NCBI GenBank assembly: GCA_900550855.1 | Contig: URTQ01000089.1 | Coordinates: 1 to 6,149, forward strand | Source of the DNA: an uncultured Eubacteriales bacterium | GTDB lineage: Bacteria; Bacillota; Clostridia; Christensenellales; CAG-917 | DNA: 6,149 nt | Direction: 5' to 3' | Part shown: piece by piece, positions 1 to 6,127 of the stretch | Layout of the letters: each line of letters opens with the position of its first letter | Numbering within the stretch: position 1 is the stretch's first letter | Notes under the pieces: generated by a model | Database searches by the model: none | Seen by the model: only the letters and a program-made list of their open reading frames with translations | Told to the model about the DNA's origin: nothing | Program-made: the position numbers and the translations under genes

Positions 1-48
1 TTTTTAAAAAACTATAAAATCACTCTAACACTATTGAAGTATTCATTA

Positions 49-65
49 TCAACCAAAAAGGTTGA
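49..65. promoter_or_regulatory. Inverted repeat overlapping the -35 box, candidate operator
   Basis: TCAACC (49-54) and GGTTGA (60-65) form a perfect 6-bp inverted repeat around an AAAAA spacer. The right arm shares TTGA with the -35 hexamer, so a dimeric protein bound here would block RNA polymerase. It lies upstream of the predicted transcription start and is therefore a DNA site rather than an RNA hairpin. No specific regulator is recognised; a 6-5-6 palindrome is short enough to arise by chance. Confidence 0.4.
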
Positions 66-90
66 CACTAAGTAAATAATATGATATGCT
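62..90 (+). promoter_or_regulatory. Sigma-A-type promoter of the large lipoprotein gene
   Basis: A perfect TTGACA -35 box lies at 62-67. After a 17-base spacer comes TATGCT at 85-90, a 4/6 match to TATAAT. It is strengthened by an extended -10 TGn at 82-84. Transcription should start around 96-98, giving a leader of about 27 bases before the ATG at 124. The pairing of an exact -35 box, optimal spacing and a TG extension makes this a strong candidate for the only promoter of the gene downstream. Transcription start is inferred, not seen. Confidence 0.8.
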
Positions 91-105
91 AAACAAAACT
101 TTTTT

Positions 106-116
106 AGGGGAAAGGT
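106..116 (+). promoter_or_regulatory. Ribosome-binding site for the lipoprotein gene
   Basis: A purine-rich AGGGGAAAGGT stretch precedes the ATG at 124. The AAAGG part (111-115) is the Shine-Dalgarno match with the better spacing, 8 bases before the start; AGGGG (106-110) is a second, more distant match. An in-frame TGA at 82-84 rules out any much earlier start, and the signal peptide begins directly at this ATG. Confidence 0.75.
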
Positions 117-123
117 ATCCAAA

Positions 124-201
124 ATGACAAGAAAAAGATTGCAAAGCATACTTTTGGTCACTGTTTTGTGCATAATTGCAGTTTGCGTTTTTGCAAGTTG
201 C
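124..201 (+). other. Lipoprotein signal peptide with lipobox
   Basis: Residues 1-26 begin MTRKR, continue with a hydrophobic run (about residues 8-24), and end FASC. The Cys codon is at 199-201 and would be lipidated by Lgt and cut before by Lsp (established for lipoboxes). Phe at the -3 position is less usual than Leu or Val, but Ala-Ser at -2/-1 is standard. The hydrophilic NKKPQEH that follows is a typical tether. A plain signal peptide without lipidation is the main alternative. Confidence 0.8.
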
Positions 202-3200
202 AATAAAAAGCCGCAAGAGCACGTTCACGAATACGGCGAATGGGCGGTTGTGCGCGAAGCCACTTGCGAAAGTGACGGTCTTAAAGAGCGCGCTTGCAAC
301 GGTTGCGACCAAACCGAGCAAGAAACCATTGCCGCGCTCGGACACAGTTACGGCGAGTGGGTGACGGAAGTCGCCGCAACTTGCACGACAGCAGGCAAAA
401 AGGGACATTACGAGTGTTCGGTATGCCACAAGACGTTCGACGCGGACAAACACGAACTTGCCGACCTGACTATCGCAATGACAGAGCATACATACGGCGA
501 GTGGGTGGCGGAAGTCGCCACAACTTGCACGACGGCAGGCGTGAAAGGTCACTACGAGTGTTCGGTATGTCACAAGAATTTCGACGCGGACAAGCACGAA
601 ATCGCCGATTTGACGATTGCAAAGACCGACCATACCTACGGAACGTGGGTGGCGGAAGTCGCCGCAACTTGCCAGGCGGAAGGCGTGAAAGGACACTTCG
701 AATGCTCGGTATGTCACAAGAATTTTGACGCCGACAAGAACGAACTTTCAGATTTGACCGTTTCAAAGGCAAATCACGCTTACGGCGAATGGATTAACGA
801 AATTCCCGCGACTTGCGCGGCAGAGGGTGTGAAAGGTCACTATCACTGCTCGGTCTGCAACAAGGATTTCGATGCAAATAATAACGAACTTACGAGTTTG
901 ACCATTGCGAAGAATCACGTTTTGAACTTCGCCGAAGGAAGGGCAGCGACTTGCGTTGACGACGGCGTAAAAGACGCGTATCGTTGCGCGGTTTGCCGCA
1001 AATACTTCGACAAAGACGGAAACGCGCTTTCCGATTTGGTTATTTCCGCAAAAGGTCACCGTTACGGCGCGAATATAGCGGAAGTTGCTGCAACGGCAAC
1101 CGAAAACGGCACGAAGGCGCACAAAGATTGCCTCGATTGCGGTTTGCACTTCGACCTCGACGGCAACGAACTTGAAACTTTGATTATCCCTGCAACGCAG
1201 CACGTTTACGCTTGGATTGACGAAGTGCCTGCCACTTGCGAAGTGGACGGTATGAGGGCGCACTACGAGTGCAGTCATTGCTCGCTTGTTTTCGACAAAG
1301 ACTACAACGTCGTTTCCGACTTGACGATTGCGCACGGTCACGATTTCAAATCATATGAGTGCGTCGAAGCAACTTGCGTCTACGACGGTCACGTCGCATA
1401 CGATTATTGCAAAAAGTGTGACAAGTATTTCGATAAGGACGGCAACGAACTCGACGACGTAACGATTTCGAGTCTCGGACACGACTTCGGACAATGGGTG
1501 GACGAAGTGCCTGCAACTTGCACGACAAACGGCACTTTGGCGCACAAAACCTGTTCGCATTGCCACGAGCATTTCGACGAAGAAGGGGATATGTACCACA
1601 GCATCGAAATCCCCGCGCACCACGATTGCACTCTCATTCCCGAAGTCAGCGCGACTTGCACGACGAGCGGTATGCAAGCCTACGGATGTTGCGCCGCTTG
1701 CGGCAAAACGCTCGACTCGTTCGGCAACGAAGTTACGGACACCGCAAACCTCGTCATTCCAGCAAAGGGTCACGTCTACGGCGACTGGGTCGAGGGCATA
1801 GCGGCAACTTGCAACGAAACAGGACTATTAGGTCACTATCATTGCGAAAGATGCAACAAGGATTTTGACCAAAACAACTCGGAAATCGCGGAAATCATCG
1901 TTCAACCCATAGCGCATGTCTATACGACGGACGAGATTATTGCAAGAGTCGAGGCAACTTGCACCAAAGACGGCGCGGTTGCTCACTTTACTTGCTCGCT
2001 TTGCGACAAGCATTTTGACGAAAGCGGCGAGGAAATCGAAAACGTCGTTATAGAGAAAACGGGTCACAAGTACAAGCAAGACAGTTGGGTGGTCGAAGTA
2101 TCTGCGACTTGCACCCAAGACGGAACTATGGGACATTACGTCTGCCCGACGTGCAACGAAGCGTTTTCAACGATAGACTACAATAAATCGCTTACCGCGG
2201 AAGATTTGGTTATAAAAGCACGCGGCCATAGATACGATCATTACAACAAAGTCGAACCGACTTGCGAAGACGAAGGCACGGCAGAACACTACTATTGCAA
2301 TAGATGTAACGAATATTTCGATGCCGACAAGAACGAAGTCGCGTCAATCGACGATTTGAAACTTGACGCACTCGGACACGATTACGGTGAACTCATAAGC
2401 GGCACTGCGCCTACGCCGACAGAGCGCGGAACGATCACTCACTACGAATGCTCTGCTTGCCACAAGACGTTTGACGAGGGTAAGCGCGAAGTTGACACCA
2501 TATATATTCCCGCAACCGAAACCGAACACAATTTCGACAACTGGGTTTCCGAAGTATTACCCACTTGCGATACGGCAGGCAAGAAAGGTTATTACGAATG
2601 TTCTCATTGCGGCGGATTTTTCGACAAAGATTATCAACAGGTCGAAGAAGCGGATCTCGTGATTCCCGCAAGACACGAACTCGGCGAACTCGTACCCGCC
2701 TCGCAAGGCAAGTGCGACGATCCCGACGTTCTCGTGTCGTACTATTACTGTGCGGCGTGCAACAGTTATTTCACCGAAGATATGACCGAAATCGAATATG
2801 ACGATATATTCGTCTACGCCGATCGTCACAACTTCGCTTATACTTGTACGTCAGACGGACACACCGCAACTTGCTTGGATTGCGGATACGACACAACGTT
2901 CGCTCACGAACTTACATATTCGTACTACGTCAAGGACGGCGAGTATCTCAGAGTCGGACATTGCAACGATTGCGGTTTCGAGGAAGAACCGGAAGGATAC
3001 GAATTCGTTGAAAGCGTCACGATGAAATACGACTTCTACGTCGGCTATCACGACGAGTATTCTTGGATTGTTTGGGTCAAATTCCTCACATATACGGGCG
3101 ACAGACAACCGGCTAACGTTTTGAGTTCCGCCGAGTACGAAAAATTCGAAAAAGACGTTGCGGATTTGCAAGGCATAACCGAGCCTGTCACGAAAACGTA

Positions 3201-5466
3201 CAACGTTTCGTTCAACAACTATACGGGCACGCTCGATATCACGTTCCGTCCTTACAAGATTTACGGAATCGCACCCGAATACAAATATTATAAAGTCGGC
3301 ACTTCGCTTGACGACGTCGAATTTGTGATAGACAGCAACTTTACGCGCGAAACGGGCGAAGTCGTCTATGCAAACGGAAGCGTAAGCAACGACGGCGGAT
3401 TCGACGCAAACTACGACTTTGCCGCGGCAGGTAAGAGCGAAGTTACGTTCACGCTCGCATATCTTTTCAACGAAAATACTTACGACGTAGACGTTACGCT
3501 CGTTAACGTCGCAAAACCGTATCGTTTCAGCGACGATTACGTTCACTCTTGGGTTATGCTCGGACAAACCGCAAGAATAGGCGTTTACTACACGGACAGC
3601 AATTATGAAGAAATCGAAATCACCGACGATATAATCGTCGAGGGCACGTTCGATTCGTCCGTTTTGGGCAAGCAAACGTTCACCGTAAGCATTGACGGTT
3701 TGGTCGGACAAATCAGCATAACCGTGCGCGACCCGTATGACATTACGTATATCGATTTTTCGTTGCGCAGCATCAATATCGGCGATGACTTGTATATCTA
3801 CGTCAACTACGTTTGCGGACGCGGCAAAAGCGTCAAGGTCACGCCCGATATGATAATCGGCAAATTCGACAACACCGTTGCAGGTTATTACGAGATAGAC
3901 ATCGTGTACGAAGGTCAGGTATGTTCTGCTTCGATTGACGTAATCGACCCGACGGACAGCAGAATCGAAGATATATCGGTAGCGTCCGACAATAATACGA
4001 CGTATCTTTGGAACGTTGATGACAACGGAAATATCGTGCCGAATCTCGAATATCTGTATTTGGCAGTGCTCAGAAAGAACGATACGATGTCCTACGTTCA
4101 AGTCACCGAGAATATGATTTCCTACGACGAGGCGGCGGCAACGAACGCGTACACCTACGGCGGAACGTTTGAGGCGAAGATCACATACTACGGTAAAACC
4201 AAAACCATAACCGTTGCGCCGAGAAAGGTTGCCGATTTCACCGTTACGTCGTTGAGAGTTTTGGACAAAACCAACCTTTCTCACGGAAATTGTCAGCACA
4301 TCTTTATGAAAGACGGCGACCTCTCGAAATATTACGTCGAATTGCGCACCGCAGAGGGCGTGTATTTCGCCGCGCTTGACAAGTCGATGTTCTACGACAG
4401 AAATTCTCAAAACGCGTTCGATTTCGCAACCGCCAAAAACGATAAGTCGTACGACGCGATCGTGAAGTGCGACAATGCGGAAAGAGACGTCTACTTGCTC
4501 GTTTACACCGAAAGCGACGTCCAGTATTACATCTCGGCATACGACAATCTCAACGATATAACCGTCGGTACGAGGGAAGAAGTGCTTGCACAACTCGTAG
4601 GCAAAAAACTCTCGCTCAGTATGCACGTTTGCGGTAATTCGAATTGGGTCAAATATTTCTATTTCGAGGATATGATAGTCGCGCCCAACACCGACGTAGA
4701 TTTCTCGAAGCCGGGTATGGTCGAACTCGAAGTTTCCTATCAAGGCGTCGTATCGTGCATTATGATTTCGTTGATTCCGAACGTAGAGGGCGTTGAAAAA
4801 GCGACATATACTCTCGACGGCAGCGATTTCGTTATGTATGCAAACGGATGTTTCTCTATGCAGTATTCGGGTTGGGGAACGTACACGCTCGTAAACAAGG
4901 AACTCGGCATTTACAGACTCGTGTACTTTGACGGCTCGCGCGAATTATTCGTTCAAATCAAAGACGAATCCGCAATCGAGTTCAAAGCGGAAATGCTTGA
5001 AGACAACCTCGAAGAATATACGCTTTACACGCTCGAAGGTATCAGCACCGCAAAGATTTACACCAAAAACGGATTCTCGATGGCAGACATCTACGACGGC
5101 GAAGGCTATTATCAACGAACAACTTTGGCGATATTCTCGCTTGACGGAAAGAGCGTGCGCCTTATGGGTATCAAATACGACTTCGGCGAAAACGACACTC
5201 TCGACATATCAGTCGAAGGCAACGTCGTATACCGCGCTCACGACGATCAAAACGGCAATATGATTATGAGATACACCCTCAACGACAACGGCAAGATATA
5301 TTTGATTTCGGTCGAGTTGGACGAGGGCGGCAACGAAATCGACGAAAACGTCTTGTCGGTGTTCGACTGGGTTGAAAACGACGGCGTTATAACCATATAC
5401 GAGGACGGAATGCCTGTCACCACCGGCAAGGTCGTAAACGGCTACTTCGTTTTCGACATAATATAA
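124..5466 (+). CDS. Giant cell-surface lipoprotein with Cys/His tandem modules and Ig-like domains
   Basis: A 1780-residue predicted exported lipoprotein; no named gene is recognised. Residues 1-25 are a signal peptide: basic MTRKR, a hydrophobic core, then FASC with Cys26 as the lipid-anchor residue and NKK after it. Residues 35-901 hold 18 tandem modules of about 46-54 residues (the first is shorter). The pattern is H-x-[YF]-G-x-W...E-x-x-ATC-x3-G...C-x2-C-x3-FD, followed by a short acidic linker and a beta-like DLxI. Two shorter HxCxxCG-like units follow (902-952). Residues 1020-1552 contain repeated beta modules ending like bacterial Ig-like group 3 domains; examples are VEGTFDSSVLGKQTFTVSI near 1172 and IIGKFDNTVAGYYEIDIVY near 1244, with related units near 1327 and 1512. 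Residues 1557-1780 are beta-rich, with YTL[DE]G...Y-x-NG-x-FSM occurring twice (1562-1579 and 1635-1653; the second lacks the x before FSM). There is no LPXTG and no C-terminal membrane helix, which fits N-terminal lipid anchoring. The Cys/His modules could bind zinc or form disulfides. A role in adhesion, carbohydrate binding or cell-surface scaffolding is only an inference; no catalytic motif is seen. The gene appears to be transcribed alone, between its own promoter and terminator. Confidence 0.93.
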   Translation: MTRKRLQSILLVTVLCIIAVCVFASCNKKPQEHVHEYGEWAVVREATCESDGLKERACNGCDQTEQETIAALGHSYGEWVTEVAATCTTAGKKGHYECSVCHKTFDADKHELADLTIAMTEHTYGEWVAEVATTCTTAGVKGHYECSVCHKNFDADKHEIADLTIAKTDHTYGTWVAEVAATCQAEGVKGHFECSVCHKNFDADKNELSDLTVSKANHAYGEWINEIPATCAAEGVKGHYHCSVCNKDFDANNNELTSLTIAKNHVLNFAEGRAATCVDDGVKDAYRCAVCRKYFDKDGNALSDLVISAKGHRYGANIAEVAATATENGTKAHKDCLDCGLHFDLDGNELETLIIPATQHVYAWIDEVPATCEVDGMRAHYECSHCSLVFDKDYNVVSDLTIAHGHDFKSYECVEATCVYDGHVAYDYCKKCDKYFDKDGNELDDVTISSLGHDFGQWVDEVPATCTTNGTLAHKTCSHCHEHFDEEGDMYHSIEIPAHHDCTLIPEVSATCTTSGMQAYGCCAACGKTLDSFGNEVTDTANLVIPAKGHVYGDWVEGIAATCNETGLLGHYHCERCNKDFDQNNSEIAEIIVQPIAHVYTTDEIIARVEATCTKDGAVAHFTCSLCDKHFDESGEEIENVVIEKTGHKYKQDSWVVEVSATCTQDGTMGHYVCPTCNEAFSTIDYNKSLTAEDLVIKARGHRYDHYNKVEPTCEDEGTAEHYYCNRCNEYFDADKNEVASIDDLKLDALGHDYGELISGTAPTPTERGTITHYECSACHKTFDEGKREVDTIYIPATETEHNFDNWVSEVLPTCDTAGKKGYYECSHCGGFFDKDYQQVEEADLVIPARHELGELVPASQGKCDDPDVLVSYYYCAACNSYFTEDMTEIEYDDIFVYADRHNFAYTCTSDGHTATCLDCGYDTTFAHELTYSYYVKDGEYLRVGHCNDCGFEEEPEGYEFVESVTMKYDFYVGYHDEYSWIVWVKFLTYTGDRQPANVLSSAEYEKFEKDVADLQGITEPVTKTYNVSFNNYTGTLDITFRPYKIYGIAPEYKYYKVGTSLDDVEFVIDSNFTRETGEVVYANGSVSNDGGFDANYDFAAAGKSEVTFTLAYLFNENTYDVDVTLVNVAKPYRFSDDYVHSWVMLGQTARIGVYYTDSNYEEIEITDDIIVEGTFDSSVLGKQTFTVSIDGLVGQISITVRDPYDITYIDFSLRSINIGDDLYIYVNYVCGRGKSVKVTPDMIIGKFDNTVAGYYEIDIVYEGQVCSASIDVIDPTDSRIEDISVASDNNTTYLWNVDDNGNIVPNLEYLYLAVLRKNDTMSYVQVTENMISYDEAAATNAYTYGGTFEAKITYYGKTKTITVAPRKVADFTVTSLRVLDKTNLSHGNCQHIFMKDGDLSKYYVELRTAEGVYFAALDKSMFYDRNSQNAFDFATAKNDKSYDAIVKCDNAERDVYLLVYTESDVQYYISAYDNLNDITVGTREEVLAQLVGKKLSLSMHVCGNSNWVKYFYFEDMIVAPNTDVDFSKPGMVELEVSYQGVVSCIMISLIPNVEGVEKATYTLDGSDFVMYANGCFSMQYSGWGTYTLVNKELGIYRLVYFDGSRELFVQIKDESAIEFKAEMLEDNLEEYTLYTLEGISTAKIYTKNGFSMADIYDGEGYYQRTTLAIFSLDGKSVRLMGIKYDFGENDTLDISVEGNVVYRAHDDQNGNMIMRYTLNDNGKIYLISVELDEGGNEIDENVLSVFDWVENDGVITIYEDGMPVTTGKVVNGYFVFDII
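226..2979 (+). repeat. Tandem array of about 144-bp units encoding Cys/His modules
   Basis: Unit starts, taken at the H-x-[YF] (or equivalent) His codon, fall at 226, 343, 487, 631, 775, 916, 1057, 1201, 1339, 1480, 1621, 1771, 1915, 2065, 2227, 2377, 2527 and 2674. Two shorter CxxCG units follow from 2827 to 2979. Most units are 46-50 codons long; the one at 2065 is 54 and the first is 39, lacking the FD-linker part. The second, third and fourth units differ at about 25-27 of 144 bases between neighbours (about 80% identity by hand). Later units share mainly the ATC, CxxC and FD positions. The repeat is coding and in frame throughout, so it reflects internal duplication of a protein module rather than a non-coding satellite. 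Confidence 0.93.
3184..4779 (+). other. Ig-like beta-sandwich module region of the lipoprotein
   Basis: Residues about 1021-1552. The recognisable unit is a closing beta-hairpin of form T-x-x-[MI]-I...FD-x-[ST]-x-x-G-x-[YF]-x-[VI]-x-[VI]-x-Y-x-G...[SA]-x-x-[VI]-x-V. It is seen near residues 1166-1203, 1238-1276, 1327-1366 and 1512-1552. It resembles bacterial Ig-like group 3 domains, known as stalk or ligand-presenting modules in surface proteins. Exact domain borders cannot be set by eye, and residues 1371-1465 are not assigned. Confidence 0.6.
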
Positions 5467-5494
5467 TTTATTGCCGAAATCATCCACGCCGAGC

Positions 5495-5510
5495 ATTGAC
5501 CTCTGTCAAT
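5495..5510 (+). other. Small hairpin between stop codon and terminator
   Basis: ATTGAC (5495-5500) and GTCAAT (5505-5510) pair perfectly around a CTCT loop, 28 bases after the TAA. It is followed shortly by seven A residues, not by T, so on the plus strand it is not a terminator. It may stabilise the mRNA 3' end or be incidental. Confidence 0.3.
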
Positions 5511-5526
5511 CTCAAAAAAACAAACG

Positions 5527-5564
5527 ACGAACTCTGTTTCACGACAGAGTTCGTTTTTCTTTTT
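5527..5564 (+). terminator. Intrinsic terminator of the lipoprotein gene
   Basis: CGAACTCTGT (5528-5537) pairs with ACAGAGTTCG (5544-5553), a perfect 10-bp stem (11 with the outer A-T) around TTCACG. TTTTTCTTTTT follows at once. It lies about 60 bases after the stop codon at 5464-5466 and is the expected end of the big transcript. An A-run at 5514-5520 gives a weaker T-tract on the other strand, so some bidirectional activity is possible. Confidence 0.9.
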
Positions 5565-5598
5565 CTCGTATCACCGTATGCACGATGTTACGAGAAAA
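5561..5598. repeat. Inverted repeat sharing the terminator T-tract
   Basis: TTTTCTCGTA (5561-5570) and TACGAGAAAA (5589-5598) are perfect 10-bp inverted arms around an 18-base centre. The left arm is the end of the terminator T-tract. In RNA that reads through the terminator, this would form a second stem. On the minus strand it lies just ahead of the terminator stem. Function unknown. Confidence 0.5.
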
Positions 5599-5674
5599 CA
5601 AAACGGCAATATAAACGAAAAGTGACAAGACGACAGCACATATAAATACGATAGGTTGAAAGTAGAATTTCTTT

Positions 5675-5714
5675 GATAATACTCTTGATAATACCCGATA
5701 ATATTTTGATAATA
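5675..5714. repeat. Four GATAATA repeats at helical-turn spacing
   Basis: Exact GATAATA copies start at 5675, 5687, 5697 and 5708, so spacings are 12, 10 and 11 bases. Three are preceded by TT, and the first two share TTGATAATAC. Copies in phase with the DNA helix place all sites on one face, as in cooperative binding sites or iterons. The low sequence complexity also allows simple slippage as the origin. Confidence 0.55.
5685..5713 (+). promoter_or_regulatory. Possible promoter reading toward the 5768 hairpin
   Basis: TTGATA (5685-5690) and GATAAT (5708-5713) each match the sigma-A hexamers at 5 of 6 positions and are separated by exactly 17 bases. Both boxes lie within the GATAATA repeats, so the match may be a by-product of them. 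If real, transcription would start near 5720 and end at the hairpin at 5768-5799, with no protein between. Confidence 0.3.
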
Positions 5715-5767
5715 AAACCCACTAAAACAAGCGCAATTCCACGCAAAATGCAAAATCCTATAATAAT

Positions 5768-5799
5768 GCAAAAACTCTACTGTTTAGTAGGGTTTTTGC
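5768..5799. terminator. Hairpin terminator, probably active in both directions
   Basis: GCAAAAACTCTACT (5768-5781) pairs with AGTAGGGTTTTTGC (5786-5799) around GTTT, a 14-bp stem with a single G-T wobble. The T5 inside the right arm serves as the plus-strand T-tract. The A5 in the left arm gives a T5 on the minus strand. On the minus strand it lies 18 bases beyond the CCA end of the degenerate tRNA fragment (5815-5839), where a tRNA terminator would be expected. Confidence 0.7.
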
Positions 5800-5814
5800 G
5801 AAAAAACTACTAAA

Positions 5815-5839
5815 TTTGGTGGAGATAAGCGGGAGTCGT
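5815..5839 (-). pseudogene. Degenerate 3' end of a tRNA, second copy
   Basis: Positions 5815-5834 (TTTGGTGGAGATAAGCGGGA) are identical to 6125-6144, the 3' end of the tRNA at the window edge, including the encoded CCA (TGG at 5817-5819). Further into the T-loop the copy reads TACGAC instead of TTCGA, one substitution and one inserted base. Beyond this there is no T-stem partner or anticodon arm. It is therefore a fragment, not a working tRNA. It may be an attachment-site duplicate or the remnant of a lost tRNA gene. Confidence 0.75.
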
Positions 5840-6098
5840 AGGAAGCGTACCTCGCAGACGCTTCCGTAATAGCGAAGCGAGAGAGTTTACTCTCAAAGCG
5901 AAGCGTCTACGTCAAACAAACGGCGCATATGCGCCTGCTTGCCGCTGCAAGCAACACTTCGTGTTTTTTTGTTTGCTATGTCCTCTGCGTTCGATATACG
6001 CAAATGCTTCGCGCTTGCGATATCTTCACTTGCGGTCAGCGCGTGGCGGTTCGCACAGCAAAGCTGTGCCGCAATGGAATTGCGAGATCCCGCATATC
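5840..6098. other. GC-richer string of small hairpins between two tRNA 3' ends
   Basis: By hand count about 52% GC over 5841-6080, against about 33% in 5571-5810. It is packed with short inverted repeats: GGAAGCGT/ACGCTTCC (5841-5865), GAGAG/CTCTC (5881-5894), the palindrome GGCGCATATGCGCC (5922-5935), TGCTTGC/GCAAGCA (5936-5953), AACAC/GTGTT followed by T-run (5953-5970), GATATACGCAA/TTGCGATATC with one bulge (5993-6024), GCACAGC/GCTGTGC (6053-6069) and CGCAAT/ATTGCG (6070-6084). AGCGAAGCG occurs directly at 5871-5879 and 5897-5905. The one open frame (5929-6138) runs into the tRNA and looks spurious. Nature unknown; a remnant or miniature element at the tRNA end is the favoured inference. 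Confidence 0.6.
5953..5970 (+). terminator. Weak hairpin plus T-run inside the hairpin string
   Basis: AACAC (5953-5957) and GTGTT (5961-5965) form a 5-bp stem around TTC. Seven T residues span 5964-5970, the first two being part of the stem. A stronger 7-bp stem (5936-5953) lies just before it. The form is terminator-like, but the stem is short and no plus-strand gene upstream needs it. Confidence 0.25.
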
Positions 6099-6127
6099 AA
6101 AAAAAACACCGTTTACAACGGTGTTTT
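6099..6127 (-). terminator. Intrinsic terminator just after the tRNA
   Basis: AAAACACCGTT (6103-6113) and AACGGTGTTTT (6117-6127) form an 11-bp perfect stem with a three-base loop. On the minus strand it starts at the last base of the encoded CCA and is followed by eight T (the A-run at 6099-6106). This marks the tRNA as the last gene of its transcript. Confidence 0.88.

Larger units (their letters stand above)
5599..5767. other. AT-rich intergenic stretch without a convincing gene
   Basis: By hand count about one third G+C. The only open frame is a minus-strand 66-codon frame that would start with TTG inside a terminator hairpin, without a ribosome-binding site. The stretch holds the GATAATA repeats and a promoter-like pair listed separately. 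No tRNA or other known RNA is recognised. Confidence 0.7.

Noticed and set aside
1..48. Start of window as the tail of an upstream gene or terminator
   Set aside because: The AT-rich TTTTTAAAAAA start has no visible stem within the window and no open frame, so nothing can be supported.
226..2979. Regular repeats considered as a CRISPR array
   Set aside because: The units are about 144 bp, diverged, in frame and part of one long coding region; there are no short identical repeats separated by unique spacers.
2851..4743. 630-codon open frame on the minus strand
   Set aside because: It lies exactly codon-on-codon opposite the lipoprotein gene. Such antisense frames stay open when the sense gene rarely uses TTA, CTA and TCA. 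Other minus-strand frames (49-717, 763-1341, 1351-1773, 1828-2136) share this register, and none has a credible start site or domain.
5571..5771. 66-codon open frame on the minus strand
   Set aside because: It would need a TTG start inside a terminator hairpin. There is no ribosome-binding site, and the Tyr/Phe/Cys-rich product reflects AT-rich DNA.
5732..6084. CGCAATTCC (5732-5740) inverted as GGAATTGCG (6076-6084), as possible element ends
   Set aside because: A 9-bp match over this distance is expected by chance and does not coincide with the 20-bp direct repeats.
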